Positions 26,604 to 38,431 are shown, numbered from the stretch's first letter. The stretch is 48,454 nt of DNA from Sva-07 sp963717385 (GCA_963717385.1 CAVQWE010000009.1:1-48454); one strand, 5' to 3'. Notes: generated from the letters alone by a model not told the origin. Numbers and translations are program-made.

Positions 26604-29600
26604 ATGACAAACACGAATCGGGCAACCGGTGTGTTCCGCATGTTTCTCGCGGTGGCGACGCTGGTTGCAGCGATGCTCGTGTCGATCAGCCCGAACCCGG
26701 TCGAAGCCGGCGTGTTCTTCAACGACACGCAGTACTCGTACAAGGAATACTGGGCCAGCCACTCCACGTACACGGCGGGGTGTGGTGCCGATGCGTCACC
26801 AGGCGGTTCGTGGTACATCGAACCAGCCGGCTGCGTGAAGAGCATCGATCTCGAGATCGGTGACGACATCAGCGGTGCGATCGCTGCAGTGGTCTACGTC
26901 GACCTGTGGCGCAACCGAGTCAGCAACTCGTCGCGGTTCACGATCAACAACGGTCCGCAGTTCCGGCCGACCGTCGGCTCCAACTTCAGTCGTACGCCGT
27001 TCACCGCCACGGTTCCCCTGACCCAGTTGCAGACCGGTACGAACGTGTTCCGGTTCCAGGAATCGAACGGCGCCTACCACGTCCACGACGTGATGATCCG
27101 CGTCTACTACGACACGTCGAACCCGATCGTCGGTGCCCCCGGCAGTGACGTCACGCCACCCACTGGGCAGCTCACGTCGGTTGGCGTTCCCGGTGGCCCC
27201 ACGCTGAACCCGGCGGTCGGGGGCACGCTGGATGTCGACGCGAACCAGGTCACGCTCACCGCCACGGCAACCGACGCCAAGTACGTCGAGTTCCACGCGT
27301 ACTACGACGGGTTCGACGAGGACAACGACGGCGTCACCCGTGATTGGCACAACTTCCTGCGCAACAACTACGGCCCCGGCGGCGTCGAGGCCAAGGCGAA
27401 CGGGGCCACGATCGGCCACATCGGCACCGACTCGACCGCGCCGTATCAGGTCACCTGGAATCTCCCTGACGTCGTGAGCCAGTCAGGCGTGAAGTTCAAG
27501 ATCCGTGTCGTCGACCAGAGCGGCAACGTCGTCGAAGCTCCCGGTGGCGCATCGGCCGACTTCACGCTTGCACGCAGCTACAGCGTCGAGAGCTACACGA
27601 TTCCGAACTTCCAGGATCAGCCGCTCTACTTCAACGGTACGTTCCCGCTCGTCGCCTCCGACGAGATCGATCTTCCCACCGATCTCAACGGCGCGACGCG
27701 TGCGTTGCTGATCGGCAACTACTGGAGCAATCCCGACATCTCGATCAACAACCGCCCGCCTGTGCGGGCGTTTGCCGGCAACGCTGACACGTGGGACACC
27801 TCCACGGTCGAACTCGCTCCGACGGCGCTGCGCGCGGGGAGCAACACGCTCACATGGACCTACCATCCGCCGGGATTCGGGGCGATGATCGAAGGCCCAG
27901 GTCCGATGATCGTCATCCATCGGACACCTCCAGGTGGCGAGCCCGTCATCACGACCAATCCCGCCGACGTGTACACCTCGCCGGGGTTGTCGGCGACGTT
28001 CAGCGTGACGGCCAGCGGCGCAAGCGGGTCTCGTCTATCAATGGCTCCGCGACGGCGTTCCGATCCCGGGAGCGACCTCCACGTCCTACACCACGCCGGC
28101 GTTGTCGTCGGCCGACAACAACTCGAAGTACAGCGTCCGGGTCACGCAACACGGCTGGCAACACCGTGACCAGCCCCGAGGCGACGGTCTTTGTTCGACC
28201 GTCCCCGGTCGAGACCGCCCCGTGGTGGGACGAAGGCTTCGATTTCCGTGTCCCGCTGACGGTCTCTCCCGACCCAGTGGCGCGCACGGACAAGGTGGTG
28301 TCACAGCAGCTGAACTTCTCGTCGCTGATGGCATCGGCCGGATCGGGTGGGCCCACGTTCGACCCGAATTCGATTCGTGTCGTCGAGGTCGACAACGCCG
28401 GCGTCGTCATCGACTCGTCGGTCGTGTACCAGTTCGATCCAGCCTTCTCCTACAACGCCCAGTCGAACGCGACCGGCACGTTGGTCTGGCAGCTCGAGGG
28501 GGACACGGCGCCCGGAACCTCCAGGTCGTACTTCGTGTACTTCGACAAGACGTCGAAGGGACACACGGCTCCGACCTTCGCCAAGCAGCTGACGCGAACG
28601 GTGACCACCGACGAGGGTTTCCCGGCGTACCGGTTCGACCTCGCCGACGGCAGCAAGTGGTACTTCCACACCAGTGACGGTGGTGGATTCTCGTCGATCG
28701 TCGACCGCGACGGCAACGACTGGCTCGGTTGGAGCACCGCCGCTGGCACCGCCGGCGACTTCCGCGGTTTCCCGAACTCGACCAAGCCGCCGGCCGGGTA
28801 TTTCCATCCGGGTCGACCCGGCCAGAGCGTCACCACGCTCTTGAGTGAGGGACCGCTGCGCGTCACGTTCGAAACCCGTGCGCCCGACAACACCTGGATC
28901 GTGGTGTGGTCGATGTACCCGACGCACACCGAATTCGAGATGAACCGCGCCAACACCAACTACTGGGTGCTGTACGAGGGGCAACCGGGCGGCGAGTTCG
29001 ACTCCAGCGACTTCATCCGCCGATCCGACGGCGTGCAGGTTGCATCGAACGGAACGTTCGAATCCGACATCGCCGGCGACGAGTGGATGTACGCAGCCGA
29101 CCCCGCCGACAACCGCAGCTTCTTCATGGCGCACGGCCAAGACGACGGGTCGGTCGAGTCGTACCGACAGCTCGACAACAAGATGACTGTGCTCGGCTTC
29201 GGTCGTGGTGGCTCGAATCTCAACTTCCCCTATCTCCAGAAGCTGTACAACGGCAAGCCGCAGACCTTCGCCGCTGGCCTCGCCGACAGTGTCGATCCGG
29301 CGACCACCGGCGCCCACATCGTCGAGTCGTACAAGGCGCCTTCGATTGCTGTTGGCTCGAGCAGTTTCCGCGGTGTCGGCGGCAGCTTGGGGCCGTTCAG
29401 CGACGGCTTCAACGGGCCCGTGCTCGACCCGATGTGGACGCTCGTCGACCCGGTCGGCGACACCACGGTGGCGATGACCGGCACAGCGGTCGAGCTCGAC
29501 CATCCCAGCGGGACCAGTCCACGACCTGTGGACCGGACGGAACTCCGCCCCACGCCTGATGCAGACCGTCGACGACACCGATTTCGACGTTGCCGTCGGG

Positions 29601-32600
29601 TTCGACTCCGTACCCACCGTGCAGTCGCAGGGTCAAGGCCTGCTGTTCTGGCAGGATCAGTCGAACTGGGTTCGCATCGCCATCGTCGACGGTGGCGAAC
29701 TCGACGAAGGTCGAGGTCTACAAGATGGTCAATGGCACTGCCTCGCGGATCTTCACCCGGAACCTTCCCGGGGTCCCACTGACCCATCTTCGCGCCACCC
29801 GCTCGGGTGACACCTGGCAGTTCCGCCGTTCGTGGAACGGTCAGACGTGGTGGCAACGCAGGCACGTTCACGATCCCGCTCGACGTGAATGAAGTCGGTG
29901 TCTATGCAACGTCGTACAAGCCGCCCTCCTCGCCGGGGTTCGTGTCGACCGTCGCGTATTTCGAGAACAAGGCCTCCGGCGTGCCCGTGGATGTGGGCCC
30001 GAAGATCTCCGATGTCAACGTCGACCCGAGCGGTCGCGGCGCAGTCGTGTCGTGGACGACCGACACCCCTGCGACCACACGGCTCGATCACGGACCGACC
30101 GTTGAGCTGGGACAAGTCGACAACGATCTCACCGAGTCGACCACGCACAGCGTCGTGATCGATTTCCTCAAGTGCGGCAGCCCGTACTTCGTTCGGCCAC
30201 AGTCGGTCGGTCCTACCGGCACGACCGTCGGCCAGATCGTGCAGTTCACCACCGATGCCTGCACGCCGATCGTCTCCGATGACTTCAGCGCGACGGAGTT
30301 GGGTGATCATTGGACCGTCGTCGACCCCGTCGGCGACGCCGTGGTCACCAAGACCAACACCAACGTGATCGTCTCGCTGCCGGCGAACTCGAGCCACAAC
30401 CTGTTCCCGGGTCAGAACTTCGCGACCCGACTGCGTCAAGAGGGTCCGGCTGGCAACTTCGGCGTCGAAGCGAAGTTCGAGTCGGTCCTCACCAGTCGAT
30501 TCCAGATGCAGGGCATCGTCATCGAAGAAGACGACAACTCGTACCTGCGGTTCGAGATCCATCACGACGGCACCAACGTCAAGGCGTATGTTGCGTCGAT
30601 CCTCGACGACGTCGTGACGGTGCAGTACTACGGAAACCTGCCGGTCTCGTCCGAGCACTACATGCGGGTGCAACGCTCTGGCGACACCTGGACGATGACC
30701 CACTCGATCGACGACTTGAGCTGGCTCCCGGTTGGAGCGCCGTTCGATGCCGACCTCGACGCCGCCTACGTCGGCCCGTACATCGGCACCACGCGACTGG
30801 CGCCGCGTCACCGCCTCCGTTCATCGGTTCGATCGACTATTTCTGCAACGTCGACACCCCGCTGGATCCCGACGACGGCGGGGCTGGACCGGACGAGGCC
30901 CCGCCGGTGCTGACCGACCTTGCCGCCGCACCCGCCGTTCCGACATCGGGTCAGGCGACCGTCACGTGGACGACCGACGAACCCGCAACGACCCGAGTCG
31001 AGTGGGGGCCGACGCCGGCCTACGGTGGAGCACCCATCATCGACAACGTCGCCGTGATCAGCCACAGCGCGGTCATCGGTCCCCTCAACTGCGGTTCCTC
31101 GTACAACTTCCGTGCAGTGTCGCGAGACGCGTCCGGTAACGAAGCGACCTCGCCGAATCAGACCTTCGACATGCCGGCATGTCCGACCGGCGCGTTCTCC
31201 GACAACTTCGATGCCCCGGTGCTCGACAGTCGGTGGTACGTCGAGGACACCACGGCGTCGAGCACGATCACACCGCTCGCCGGCATGCTCTCGATGAGCG
31301 TTCCCGGAGGTCAACGTCACGACCTGACCACGGCCAACCGTGGCGCCGTTCGGCTGCTGCAGCCGGTTGACAACTCTGATTTCCAGGTGCAGGTGGGATT
31401 CGAGTCGGTGGTGAACTTCTCGTCGCAGATCCAGGGCGTGGTCTTCGAGCAGTCGAACAACACGCTCGTTCGCTTCGACCTGTTCAGTGATGGCGCGACC
31501 ACCCGCGCGTTCGTGGGTGACCTCAACCCGACTCGCCTGCAGACTCGCGCCAACGTCGTGGTCAACGGGGCCGTTCCCGGCACCCTGCGGGTCACGAGAA
31601 CGGGCGACAACTGGTTGTTCGAGTACTCCGCGACGCGGAGCGACGTGGCAGACGATCTTCCAGGGTGTGATCGGTCTCACCGTGTCACGCATGGGGCCAA
31701 TGGTCGGCAACGCAAATCCGCAGATCGCCAATATTCCTGAGCACAATGCGTTCGTCGACTACTTCTGGTCGGACACCGACCCGATCACGATCACCGAGCC
31801 GGGTCTGACCGACGGACCGATGTTCACCATCTTTGGCGGCAACGGTCTCGTCTGGGACGGCTAGCCGATCGACTTCGGTGCGCCGGGGCTCACGCAGCCC
31901 GATGTGAACGTGCTCGGACGCGTGCTCGATCCTGATGGTGTCACCTCGATCACGTACCGCGTGAACGGCGGCGATCCCGTGCGCATGGGGCTCGGTTCGA
32001 CGAATTGTGACGTCGGTGTCAGTTGCACCCGTCGACTCGCGAACAACGGCGACTTCAATGCCGACATCGATGCATCGCGGCTCAACGCAGGACTGAACAC
32101 GGTCACGATTCGGGCGGTCGACGGAGCGTTCAACGTGTCCACACTCGATGTGCCGGTCAACTACACGCCTGGGCTGCAGTAGCCGATGCCGTACGATGTC
32201 GACTGGAACGCCACCCCCGACGTGTACGAGCGATCACAGGCGATCGATGGTCGCTGGGTTCGTGAAGGCGACACGGTGCGCACCAAGGAGATCGGCTACG
32301 ACCGTCTGCTTGCTGTCGGCGATGGCAACTGGGAGTCGTTCGAGGCCGAGGTGCCGATCACGATCAATTCGTTCGACACTGCGGGCTACGCAGCCCCGAG
32401 CGGCGGGCCCGGCGTCGGGTTCATTCCGCACTGGCTCGGCCACACACCGACAGGCATCGTGCAACCGAAGTGGGGCTTCCAGGGGCAGCTCGGAGCGCTC
32501 GTGTGGTACCGATACCGCAACGACACGAACGCGGAGCGCTTCGAGATTCGAGACAGCCAAGCTGAAACTGGTTGCAGAGGATCTCACTGGGCGTCGTCTG

Positions 32601-34962
32601 AGCGTCGGTACGACCTACATCTACAAGTTGCAGGCCCAAACGGGATCGGTCACCTCGGGGCCCACATACCGTCTGAAGGTCTGGGAGGCAGGAACGGCGG
32701 AGCCGTTCGCGTGGGACATCGAGAGCGCACTGCCGCCGGGCGTGCCCGATCAGGGTTCGCTGGCGCTCGTTGCGCATCATGTCGACGCCACGTTCGGCGA
32801 CGTGCAGGTTCGCGAACTGTCATCCGTATCGCCGCTGGTGTCGCCCACGTCGGGGACCTATGCGGGGCTGACTACGGTCAGCATGGCGTCGGATGTCCTC
32901 GGTTCGACCATCCGCTACACGCTCGACGGCTCGGAGCCGACCGCAACGTCGACGGCCTACTCGCAACCCTTCTTGATCAACCAGACGACAACGGTCAAGG
33001 CCAAGTCGTTCCGTCCGGGTTTCGACCCGAGCGCGACGACCACGAGGCTGTATGAGATCGTTCCAGCGGAGTTCGAACGGGTCACTGCTGGACTCCAGGC
33101 CGAGTATCGGTTCGATGAAGGCTCGGGGATCGACGTCCGGAACTCGGTTCCGGGAGGATCAGCGCTTGACCTGAAGATTCAATCTGGCTCGGACGTGACA
33201 TGGCTCGGGTCGCAGATGGGCTTCGGCTCAACGGCCCTTCGCTGATTCGGACCACCCTTGGTGCGAATTCGCTCAACAAGGCGGTGCGCTCCGCCCAATC
33301 GATGACGGTCGAGATGTGGATCGATCCAGCCAACCTTGCGAGCAGTGAGCAAACGCTTCTCCAGCTGGCACCGAGCAGCCCCGGCAACCAGAACCTCTCG
33401 TTGTCGCAGTCTTCGACGTCGTTGCGCACAGCGCTTCGTACCTCGATGACGAATGCGTTGGGGACGCCGGCCCAGGTGGCCAATGCGGCCATCGCAGATG
33501 GCCTACATCAGGTCGTCTACGTTCGGCGGCCCAGTGGCGGCGTGGAGGTATACGTCGACGGCACCATGATCTGGTCCGACAACCGGGCGGGAAGTCTGGC
33601 TGCGTGGGGCGCGGGCTATGCACTTGCGCTCGGCAACAACATCGCCCGCACCAGCCCATGGACCGGGGATCTGTTCCTGATGGCGGTGTACGACGACGAT
33701 CTCAGTGCGCTCGAAATCAGCCAGAACTTCCTGGCCGGGGTGCTGCCTCCGTCATCGAACCAGCCGCCCGCAGCCAACGCCGGACCAGACCTCACCGTGA
33801 TCGAGGGCGCACAGGCCACCATGGCCGCCACAGCAACCGACGACGGCTTGCCCGCTCCGCCGGCAGCGCTGACCACGACCTGGTCGCAGCTGACGGGGCC
33901 AGCGACAGCACTGTTCACGGACGTGAACAGTGCCACCTCGACGGTGACGCTGCCGGCCGTCGGCGTCTACACATTCCGCTGGACCGCAACCGACGGTGAA
34001 CGTACGACGATCGATCAGGTTCAGGTCACGGTGGTTGCGATCGTCCACATCGGCGCCCCCGCCGCAGATCTCGCCGGACGGTGGCGCTCATGCGGGCTCG
34101 GTCGATGTGACGATCTCGAGCTCGTTGCCGAGTTCGGAGATCCGCTTCACGCTCGATGGCAGCGATCCGACCGGATCCTCGCCGCTCTACGCCGGACCGA
34201 TCAACCTGACCGTCGACACCACCGTGAAGGCCCGAGTCTTCAAAGCCGGTCTCGATCCGTCGACGGTGACGTCGGCCGACTTCGTGATTGGTGCCGCCGT
34301 CTCGCGTGAGTGATGGCCTGCTGGCGCTCTATCCATTCAACGAGACCGGCGGTGGTGTCATCGAGAATGTGGGGCCACTCGGCTCGGCGCTGAACATGAC
34401 GATCGGTGATCCCGCTCGCACCACACGTGTGCCGAGCGGGTTGCGACTCGATCAGGCCACGGTGGCCGAATCTGCGGCGGCGACGAGTTTGAACCAGGCG
34501 ATATGTCGCTCGAACGCATTCACCACCGAGTTGTGGGTCGATCCGGCAAGTGTCGGCCAGTTGGATGCCATGATGCTCGGGCTCGGGTTCAACGCGAACG
34601 CCCGCAACCTGGGCATCATCCAAGAAGGCGCCGTCCTCGATGCCTATCTCCGCACCCGAGCGACGAACTATCGCGGTGAACCCTCCACCCAGGCGGTTGG
34701 TCAAGTGCTCGCAGGCCTCACTCATGTGGTTTTCACACGTACACCCGATGGAACTACAACGCTGTACGTGAATGGCGCCACGGTCTCCACCGGCTCGGCG
34801 GGGAGCAACCTGGGCACGTGGGCTACTTCGGCTCGGCTGCACGTCGGTGGTGAACGTGACGGGACGAAGTCGTGGCTCGGCACGTACCACCTCGTGGCGA
34901 TGTATGACCGTGCGTTGTCACCCACTGAAGTACTTCAGAACTTCGTCGTGGGCGACGTGTGA
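26604..34962 (+). CDS. Giant secreted multidomain surface protein of about 2,800 residues (about twelve frameshifts, two in-frame TAGs)
   Basis: Signal peptide RMFLAVATLVAAMLVSISPN. Domains in order, by approximate base position: beta-rich N-terminal region (26710-27130), Ig/cadherin-like (27150-27570), Ig-like with YQWLRDGVPIPGA (27945-28200), DUF2341-like (28230-28560), unassigned region (28560-29390), concanavalin-like DUF1349-type modules each starting with a DxF...LD..W motif (29395, 30270, 31195) with FN3-like domains between them, Ig-like (31780-32180), a further beta-rich module, chitobiase C-terminal-like (32825-33060), LamG-like (33070-33750), PKD-like (33760-34045), chitobiase-like again (34055-34300) and LamG-like again to the stop. 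This is probably a glycan-binding or adhesive surface protein. Domain order is continuous across every frame break, which is why I treat it as one gene. TAG codons at 31862 and 32180 interrupt it in frame. Confidence 0.75.
31862..31864 (+). other. In-frame TAG inside the giant secreted protein (first)
   Basis: The upstream frame ends GGNGLVWDG and the same frame continues PIDFGAPGLTQPDVNVLG without loss of domain sense. The codon sits in the octamer TAGCCGAT. A single C-to-T change from CAG (Gln) would explain it. Confidence 0.7.
32180..32182 (+). other. In-frame TAG inside the giant secreted protein (second)
   Basis: The upstream frame ends VNYTPGLQ and the same frame continues PMPYDVDWNATPDVYE. 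The codon again sits in TAGCCGAT. A G-to-A change from TGG (Trp) is the simplest ancestral codon, because an aromatic fits before PMPYDVDW. Confidence 0.7.
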
Positions 34963-35078
34963 TCTGGTGCTTGGCGGGCGGCCGAGTTCTGCACGCCAGG
35001 CTGGCTAGTTTGAGGTCGTCGACTTGGACGGTGCAGCAGGCGCCGTTTTCGATGTGATGTGAGAACGAGGGAACTCCA

Positions 35079-36535
35079 ATGGACTTGCGAGATCTGCGGC
35101 TGATGCTCAGCCGCCACTGGGTGGTGATCGTGGCTGTTTTCGTCGCGTGCCTGGCGATCGGGGCGGCTGCTGCGTACCTGCCCCAGCAGACAGTTCCGCA
35201 CGAGCACCACGGTCGTGCTCGATCTCCCCGTGACCGAAGAGGGGACCGGGTCGTCGATCCAGCAGGTCAACTTTCTGCTGCCGGCATTGCGGGAATGGAC
35301 CCAGAGTCGTGCGGTGCGTGATCGCGCCGCTGCCAACGTGCCCGGTCGAGCTTCGGGTACCTCAGGCGAGGATCGAGGCGATCACCGACGAAAGCGTCAT
35401 GCGCATCGTGGCCACCGCCGGCTCCCCCGAGGCCGCGCAGGCGTGGGCCAACGCCGTGGGCGAGCAACTGATCGAAGATCGCGGCGACAGTGGCCTGATC
35501 GAGCTCTCCGACTCGATGCCGCCCCGCTCAAGGACGAAAGCGATCTCGCCTCGTGTCGCACCGACGATGTTGGCAGCGATCGTGCTCGGCGTGATTGCGG
35601 CGATGTTCTCGGCGCTTGCAGCCGATCGCATCAAACGCGCGTTCGACACCAACCGTGCCGTGCGTGAGCGGTTGGGTACGACAGTGCTGGGTGAGATCCC
35701 CAAGATGCGTCGGAACGAGAAGAAGCTCCCGATCATTCGTCTGCTCGACGGGGAGCAGTCCTCCGTCGATCTGGTGTCGGCATTCGAGACGGTGCGTACG
35801 AACGTCGAATTCCTGATGGCGGGTACCGACATTCGACGCATCGCTGTGGTGTCACTTCGGCGCCAGACGGGCAAGACGACGGTCGCCGCCGGCTTGAGCT
35901 GCGCATTGGCGAAGGTGGGTCGCTCCGTGACCGCGGTCGAGGCCGATCTGCACTACCCGACGCTCGCTGAGCAGCTCGATGTCCGCCCGACGTACGGGAT
36001 CGGCGACATCGCCGGCACGGCGATCGACGACGTGCAGACGCAAGGGACACGCTACGAGCACTTGAAACTGCTCTCTGCCGGTATCCCGATCGGCCGGGCT
36101 GCCGATGTGGTGTCGACGACGTTGCCGAAGATCCTCGACCACCTCGACGAGCCGGGACAACTCCTGGTCGTCGACAGCCCGCCGTTGCGCGGCGCTCCCG
36201 AGAGTTCGATCATCGTGGCGCAGGCTCATCAGGTGATCCTCGTGGTGAACAACAGCGGCACCGACTTCTCCACGCTGTCCGATGCGGTGGAGCGCATCGG
36301 CGAGTCTGGCGGCGTGTTGCTGGGCATCGTCATCAATCGGTCGCCGCGCCGCCGGCTCCAGCGCGAGTCGTATCCGTCGACGAGAGTGCAACGACGGCCG
36401 GCACCAGTTCCGCCCCCGGCTCCTGACGCCGATCCGTGGGAAACGACTCCCGCCTCGGGGGCACCCCTGCCGCGTGACAGCGGTGCGAGCGGAAGCGGCG
36501 TGTCGATGTCGCGGAGCGACATCCTCGACTTCTGA
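35079..36535 (+). CDS. Chain-length determinant/BY-kinase-like protein, Wzz-Wzc type (two frameshifts)
   Basis: The N-terminal helix HWVVIVAVFVACLAIGAAAAYL and a second helix APTMLAAIVLGVIAAMFSAL flank a short periplasmic region, as in Wzz proteins. The cytoplasmic ATPase domain follows: Walker A VSLRRQTGKTTVAAGLSCAL, an A' motif reading TAVEADLHYPTLAEQL, and Walker B LLVVDSPPL. In bacterial tyrosine kinases A' normally reads D-x-D-x-R-x-P; here the first Asp is Glu and Arg is His. The C-terminal tail is Pro/Ser-rich and has no tyrosine cluster, so autophosphorylation is doubtful, while length control of the polymer remains likely. Shifts lie near 35190 and near 35335. GAGGGAA precedes ATG 35079. 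Confidence 0.85.
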
Positions 36536-36548
36536 TCGAACACGGTCA

Positions 36549-36567
36549 ACGGTCGGTGTCCGACCGT
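36549..36567 (+). terminator. Hairpin after the Wzz-like gene
   Basis: ACGGTCGG, loop TGT, CCGACCGT: a perfect 8-bp stem with a 3-base loop, starting 13 bases after the stop codon. A longer alternative pairing (ACACGGTC at 36540-36547 with GACCGTGT at 36562-36569) competes with it. No U tract follows. Confidence 0.55.
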
Positions 36568-36595
36568 GTGTTGCTGGCGTGTTGAGAGTCACAAT

Positions 36596-36742
36596 ATGAT
36601 CCTCAAGCAAGCCGTCAAGTCGGTAGCCGGACTCGCGCTGCTGGGCGACGACGAGAGCACCGAGCGTTCGCCTCAACATCAAGAGAGTGTGAATGTCTTC
36701 GCCGATGGGCGTTTGTCACTTTCACTCAGCGAAGCTCTGTGA
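36596..36742 (+). CDS. Possible small protein of 48 residues (hypothetical)
   Basis: ATG 36596 opens a frame MILKQAVKSVAGLALLGDDE... ending SLSLSEAL at TGA 36740-36742. In its first half most third codon positions are G or C, as in neighbouring genes; the second half is less GC-biased. A weak GAGAG precedes the start. The start codon overlaps TATGAT (36595-36600), which could instead be the -10 box of a promoter for the phosphotransferase, in which case this is untranslated leader. No family is recognised. It lies in the 274-base gap between the Wzz-like gene and the phosphotransferase. Confidence 0.25.
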   Translation: MILKQAVKSVAGLALLGDDESTERSPQHQESVNVFADGRLSLSLSEAL

Positions 36743-36809
36743 TATCCCTGGTACCTCGGATGGTCCGAGCGACTCGGACAGATCCTCGATTGAGGGTTGG
36801 GAAGGTGCC

Positions 36810-38408
36810 ATGAACAGGCGGAGTACGGCGATGAGCGAAACGGCGGAGGGTCGCAGGGGGTGGATCGGGTGGCGTCCTGCCTGGCCCGAAACCCTCGATG
36901 AGTCCAACGGCTCGAACGGCTCACACTCGTCGTCGCGGGCCGCCGCCGCCGACACCGACCAGTCGGCTCAGCGCTTGCGTGCGGTGCCCTCCACGATCTC
37001 GCAGCCTGCGGGTTCCATCGATCCACGTCGCCTGCGGCGGCGTGTGATGTTGGCCGACCTCGCGGCGGTCGCTCTGGGGCTGGCGGTGGCGTTTGCCGTG
37101 CAGGAGATCTGGCGTCCGGTCGACGAGTCGGCGGTGCTCGGGCAATGGCTGGTCGTACTGGTGTCGTTGCCGCTCTGGTTGCTGTTCGCCAACGTCAATC
37201 ACCTGTACACCGCTCGGGCAAACGTCCGAATCGCTGATGAGTTCCGTCACGTCGCAGTGGCCACGGCCCTCGGCGTGGCCGGGGTGGTGAGCCTCGTCGT
37301 CGTCGCTGGCGTCGAGCCGTTCTCTCGGTGGATGACCCTGGCGCTGTTCTTCTCGGTCCTGCCGATCTGGTTCACGGTTCGACAAGTCGTTCGGGCGGCG
37401 TTCGCGAAGCTGCGGCACGCCGGGCGGCTCTCGCGGCCGATTCTGGTGGTCGGTACCGACAAGTTCGCATCGGATCTGGTGCGCGGTCTCCAGGACCGGC
37501 CCAATCTTGGGTACACGGCAGTGGGCTTCGTGGGCGATCGACCCCCGACCGAGGCGCACGGGCTGCCAGTGGTGGGCAGTATCGAGCACATCGAGGAAAC
37601 GGCCATCGGTCTCGGGGTCACCGGGGTGATGATCTCGTTGTATTCCGTCGATGGTCCGACGGTGAACCGACTGAGCCGCCGGTTGACCGACGTCGGCATG
37701 CACGTCACGTTGTCGTCGAGCCTGCGCGACATCGACATCGAACGCCTCCGAGTTCAGCAACTCGACGGCCAAGCACTGCTGTACATCGAGCCGCGGGTCC
37801 GCACGGGCTGGCGCCGAACTGCAATGCGGATCTTCGACCTCTTCGTGGCGTCCGTGGGCCTGCTGCTCACCGCCCCGATCATCGCTGCGGCCGCCGTGGC
37901 GATCCGGATCGAGTCGAAGGGCCCCGTGTTCTATCGACAGCGGCGTGTGGGGCTCAACGGCCAAGCATTCGACATCATCAAGCTGCGAACGATGTATGAC
38001 GGCGCCGACCAGCGCCGAGACGAACTGCTCGAGCAGAACGAGTCCGATGGCCCGCTGTTCAAGATTCGGACCGATCCGCGCATCACACGAGTTGGCCGGT
38101 TCCTGCGCAAGTTCTCCGTCGACGAGATCCCGCAGTTCTGGAACGTGGTCAGAGGCGAGATGAGCGTGGTGGGTCCTCGACCTGCACTGCCCAGCGAGGT
38201 GGCCCAGTGGACTCCTGACGTGCACGAGCGCTTGCAGGTGCTGCCCGGGATCACGGGGATGTGGCAGGTGTCGGGGCGGTCCGACACGACGTTCGAGGAG
38301 TACAAGCGCCTCGACATGTACTACGTCGACAACTGGTCGCTGACCCACGACATCAGGATCCTGTTCAAGACGGTCTGGGTTGTTGCCCTCGGCCGCGGTG
38401 CCAGCTGA
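36810..38408 (+). CDS. Initiating polyprenyl-phosphate sugar phosphotransferase, WbaP/WcaJ-like
   Basis: Transfers a sugar-1-phosphate from a nucleotide sugar to undecaprenyl phosphate, the first committed step of repeat-unit assembly. An N-terminal Ser/Ala-rich tail is followed by four membrane helices (MLADLAAVALGLAVAFAV, WLVVLVSLPLWLLFANV, VATALGVAGVVSLVVVAG, MTLALFFSVLPIWFTV) and a Rossmann-like domain with PILVVGTDKFASDLVRGL. A reentrant helix then leads to the catalytic domain: GPVFYRQRRVGLNGQAFDI, KLRTM, FSVDEIPQFWNVVRGEMS, VVGPRPALP and GITGMWQVSGRS. ATG 36810 is chosen for the GGGAAGG just upstream; the frame is open to 36693, and ATG 36831 is also possible. The frame is intact, in contrast with the genes before it. 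Confidence 0.92.
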   Translation: MNRRSTAMSETAEGRRGWIGWRPAWPETLDESNGSNGSHSSSRAAAADTDQSAQRLRAVPSTISQPAGSIDPRRLRRRVMLADLAAVALGLAVAFAVQEIWRPVDESAVLGQWLVVLVSLPLWLLFANVNHLYTARANVRIADEFRHVAVATALGVAGVVSLVVVAGVEPFSRWMTLALFFSVLPIWFTVRQVVRAAFAKLRHAGRLSRPILVVGTDKFASDLVRGLQDRPNLGYTAVGFVGDRPPTEAHGLPVVGSIEHIEETAIGLGVTGVMISLYSVDGPTVNRLSRRLTDVGMHVTLSSSLRDIDIERLRVQQLDGQALLYIEPRVRTGWRRTAMRIFDLFVASVGLLLTAPIIAAAAVAIRIESKGPVFYRQRRVGLNGQAFDIIKLRTMYDGADQRRDELLEQNESDGPLFKIRTDPRITRVGRFLRKFSVDEIPQFWNVVRGEMSVVGPRPALPSEVAQWTPDVHERLQVLPGITGMWQVSGRSDTTFEEYKRLDMYYVDNWSLTHDIRILFKTVWVVALGRGAS

Positions 38409-38431
38409 ATCGAGTGGAGGTCGAACAAGCA

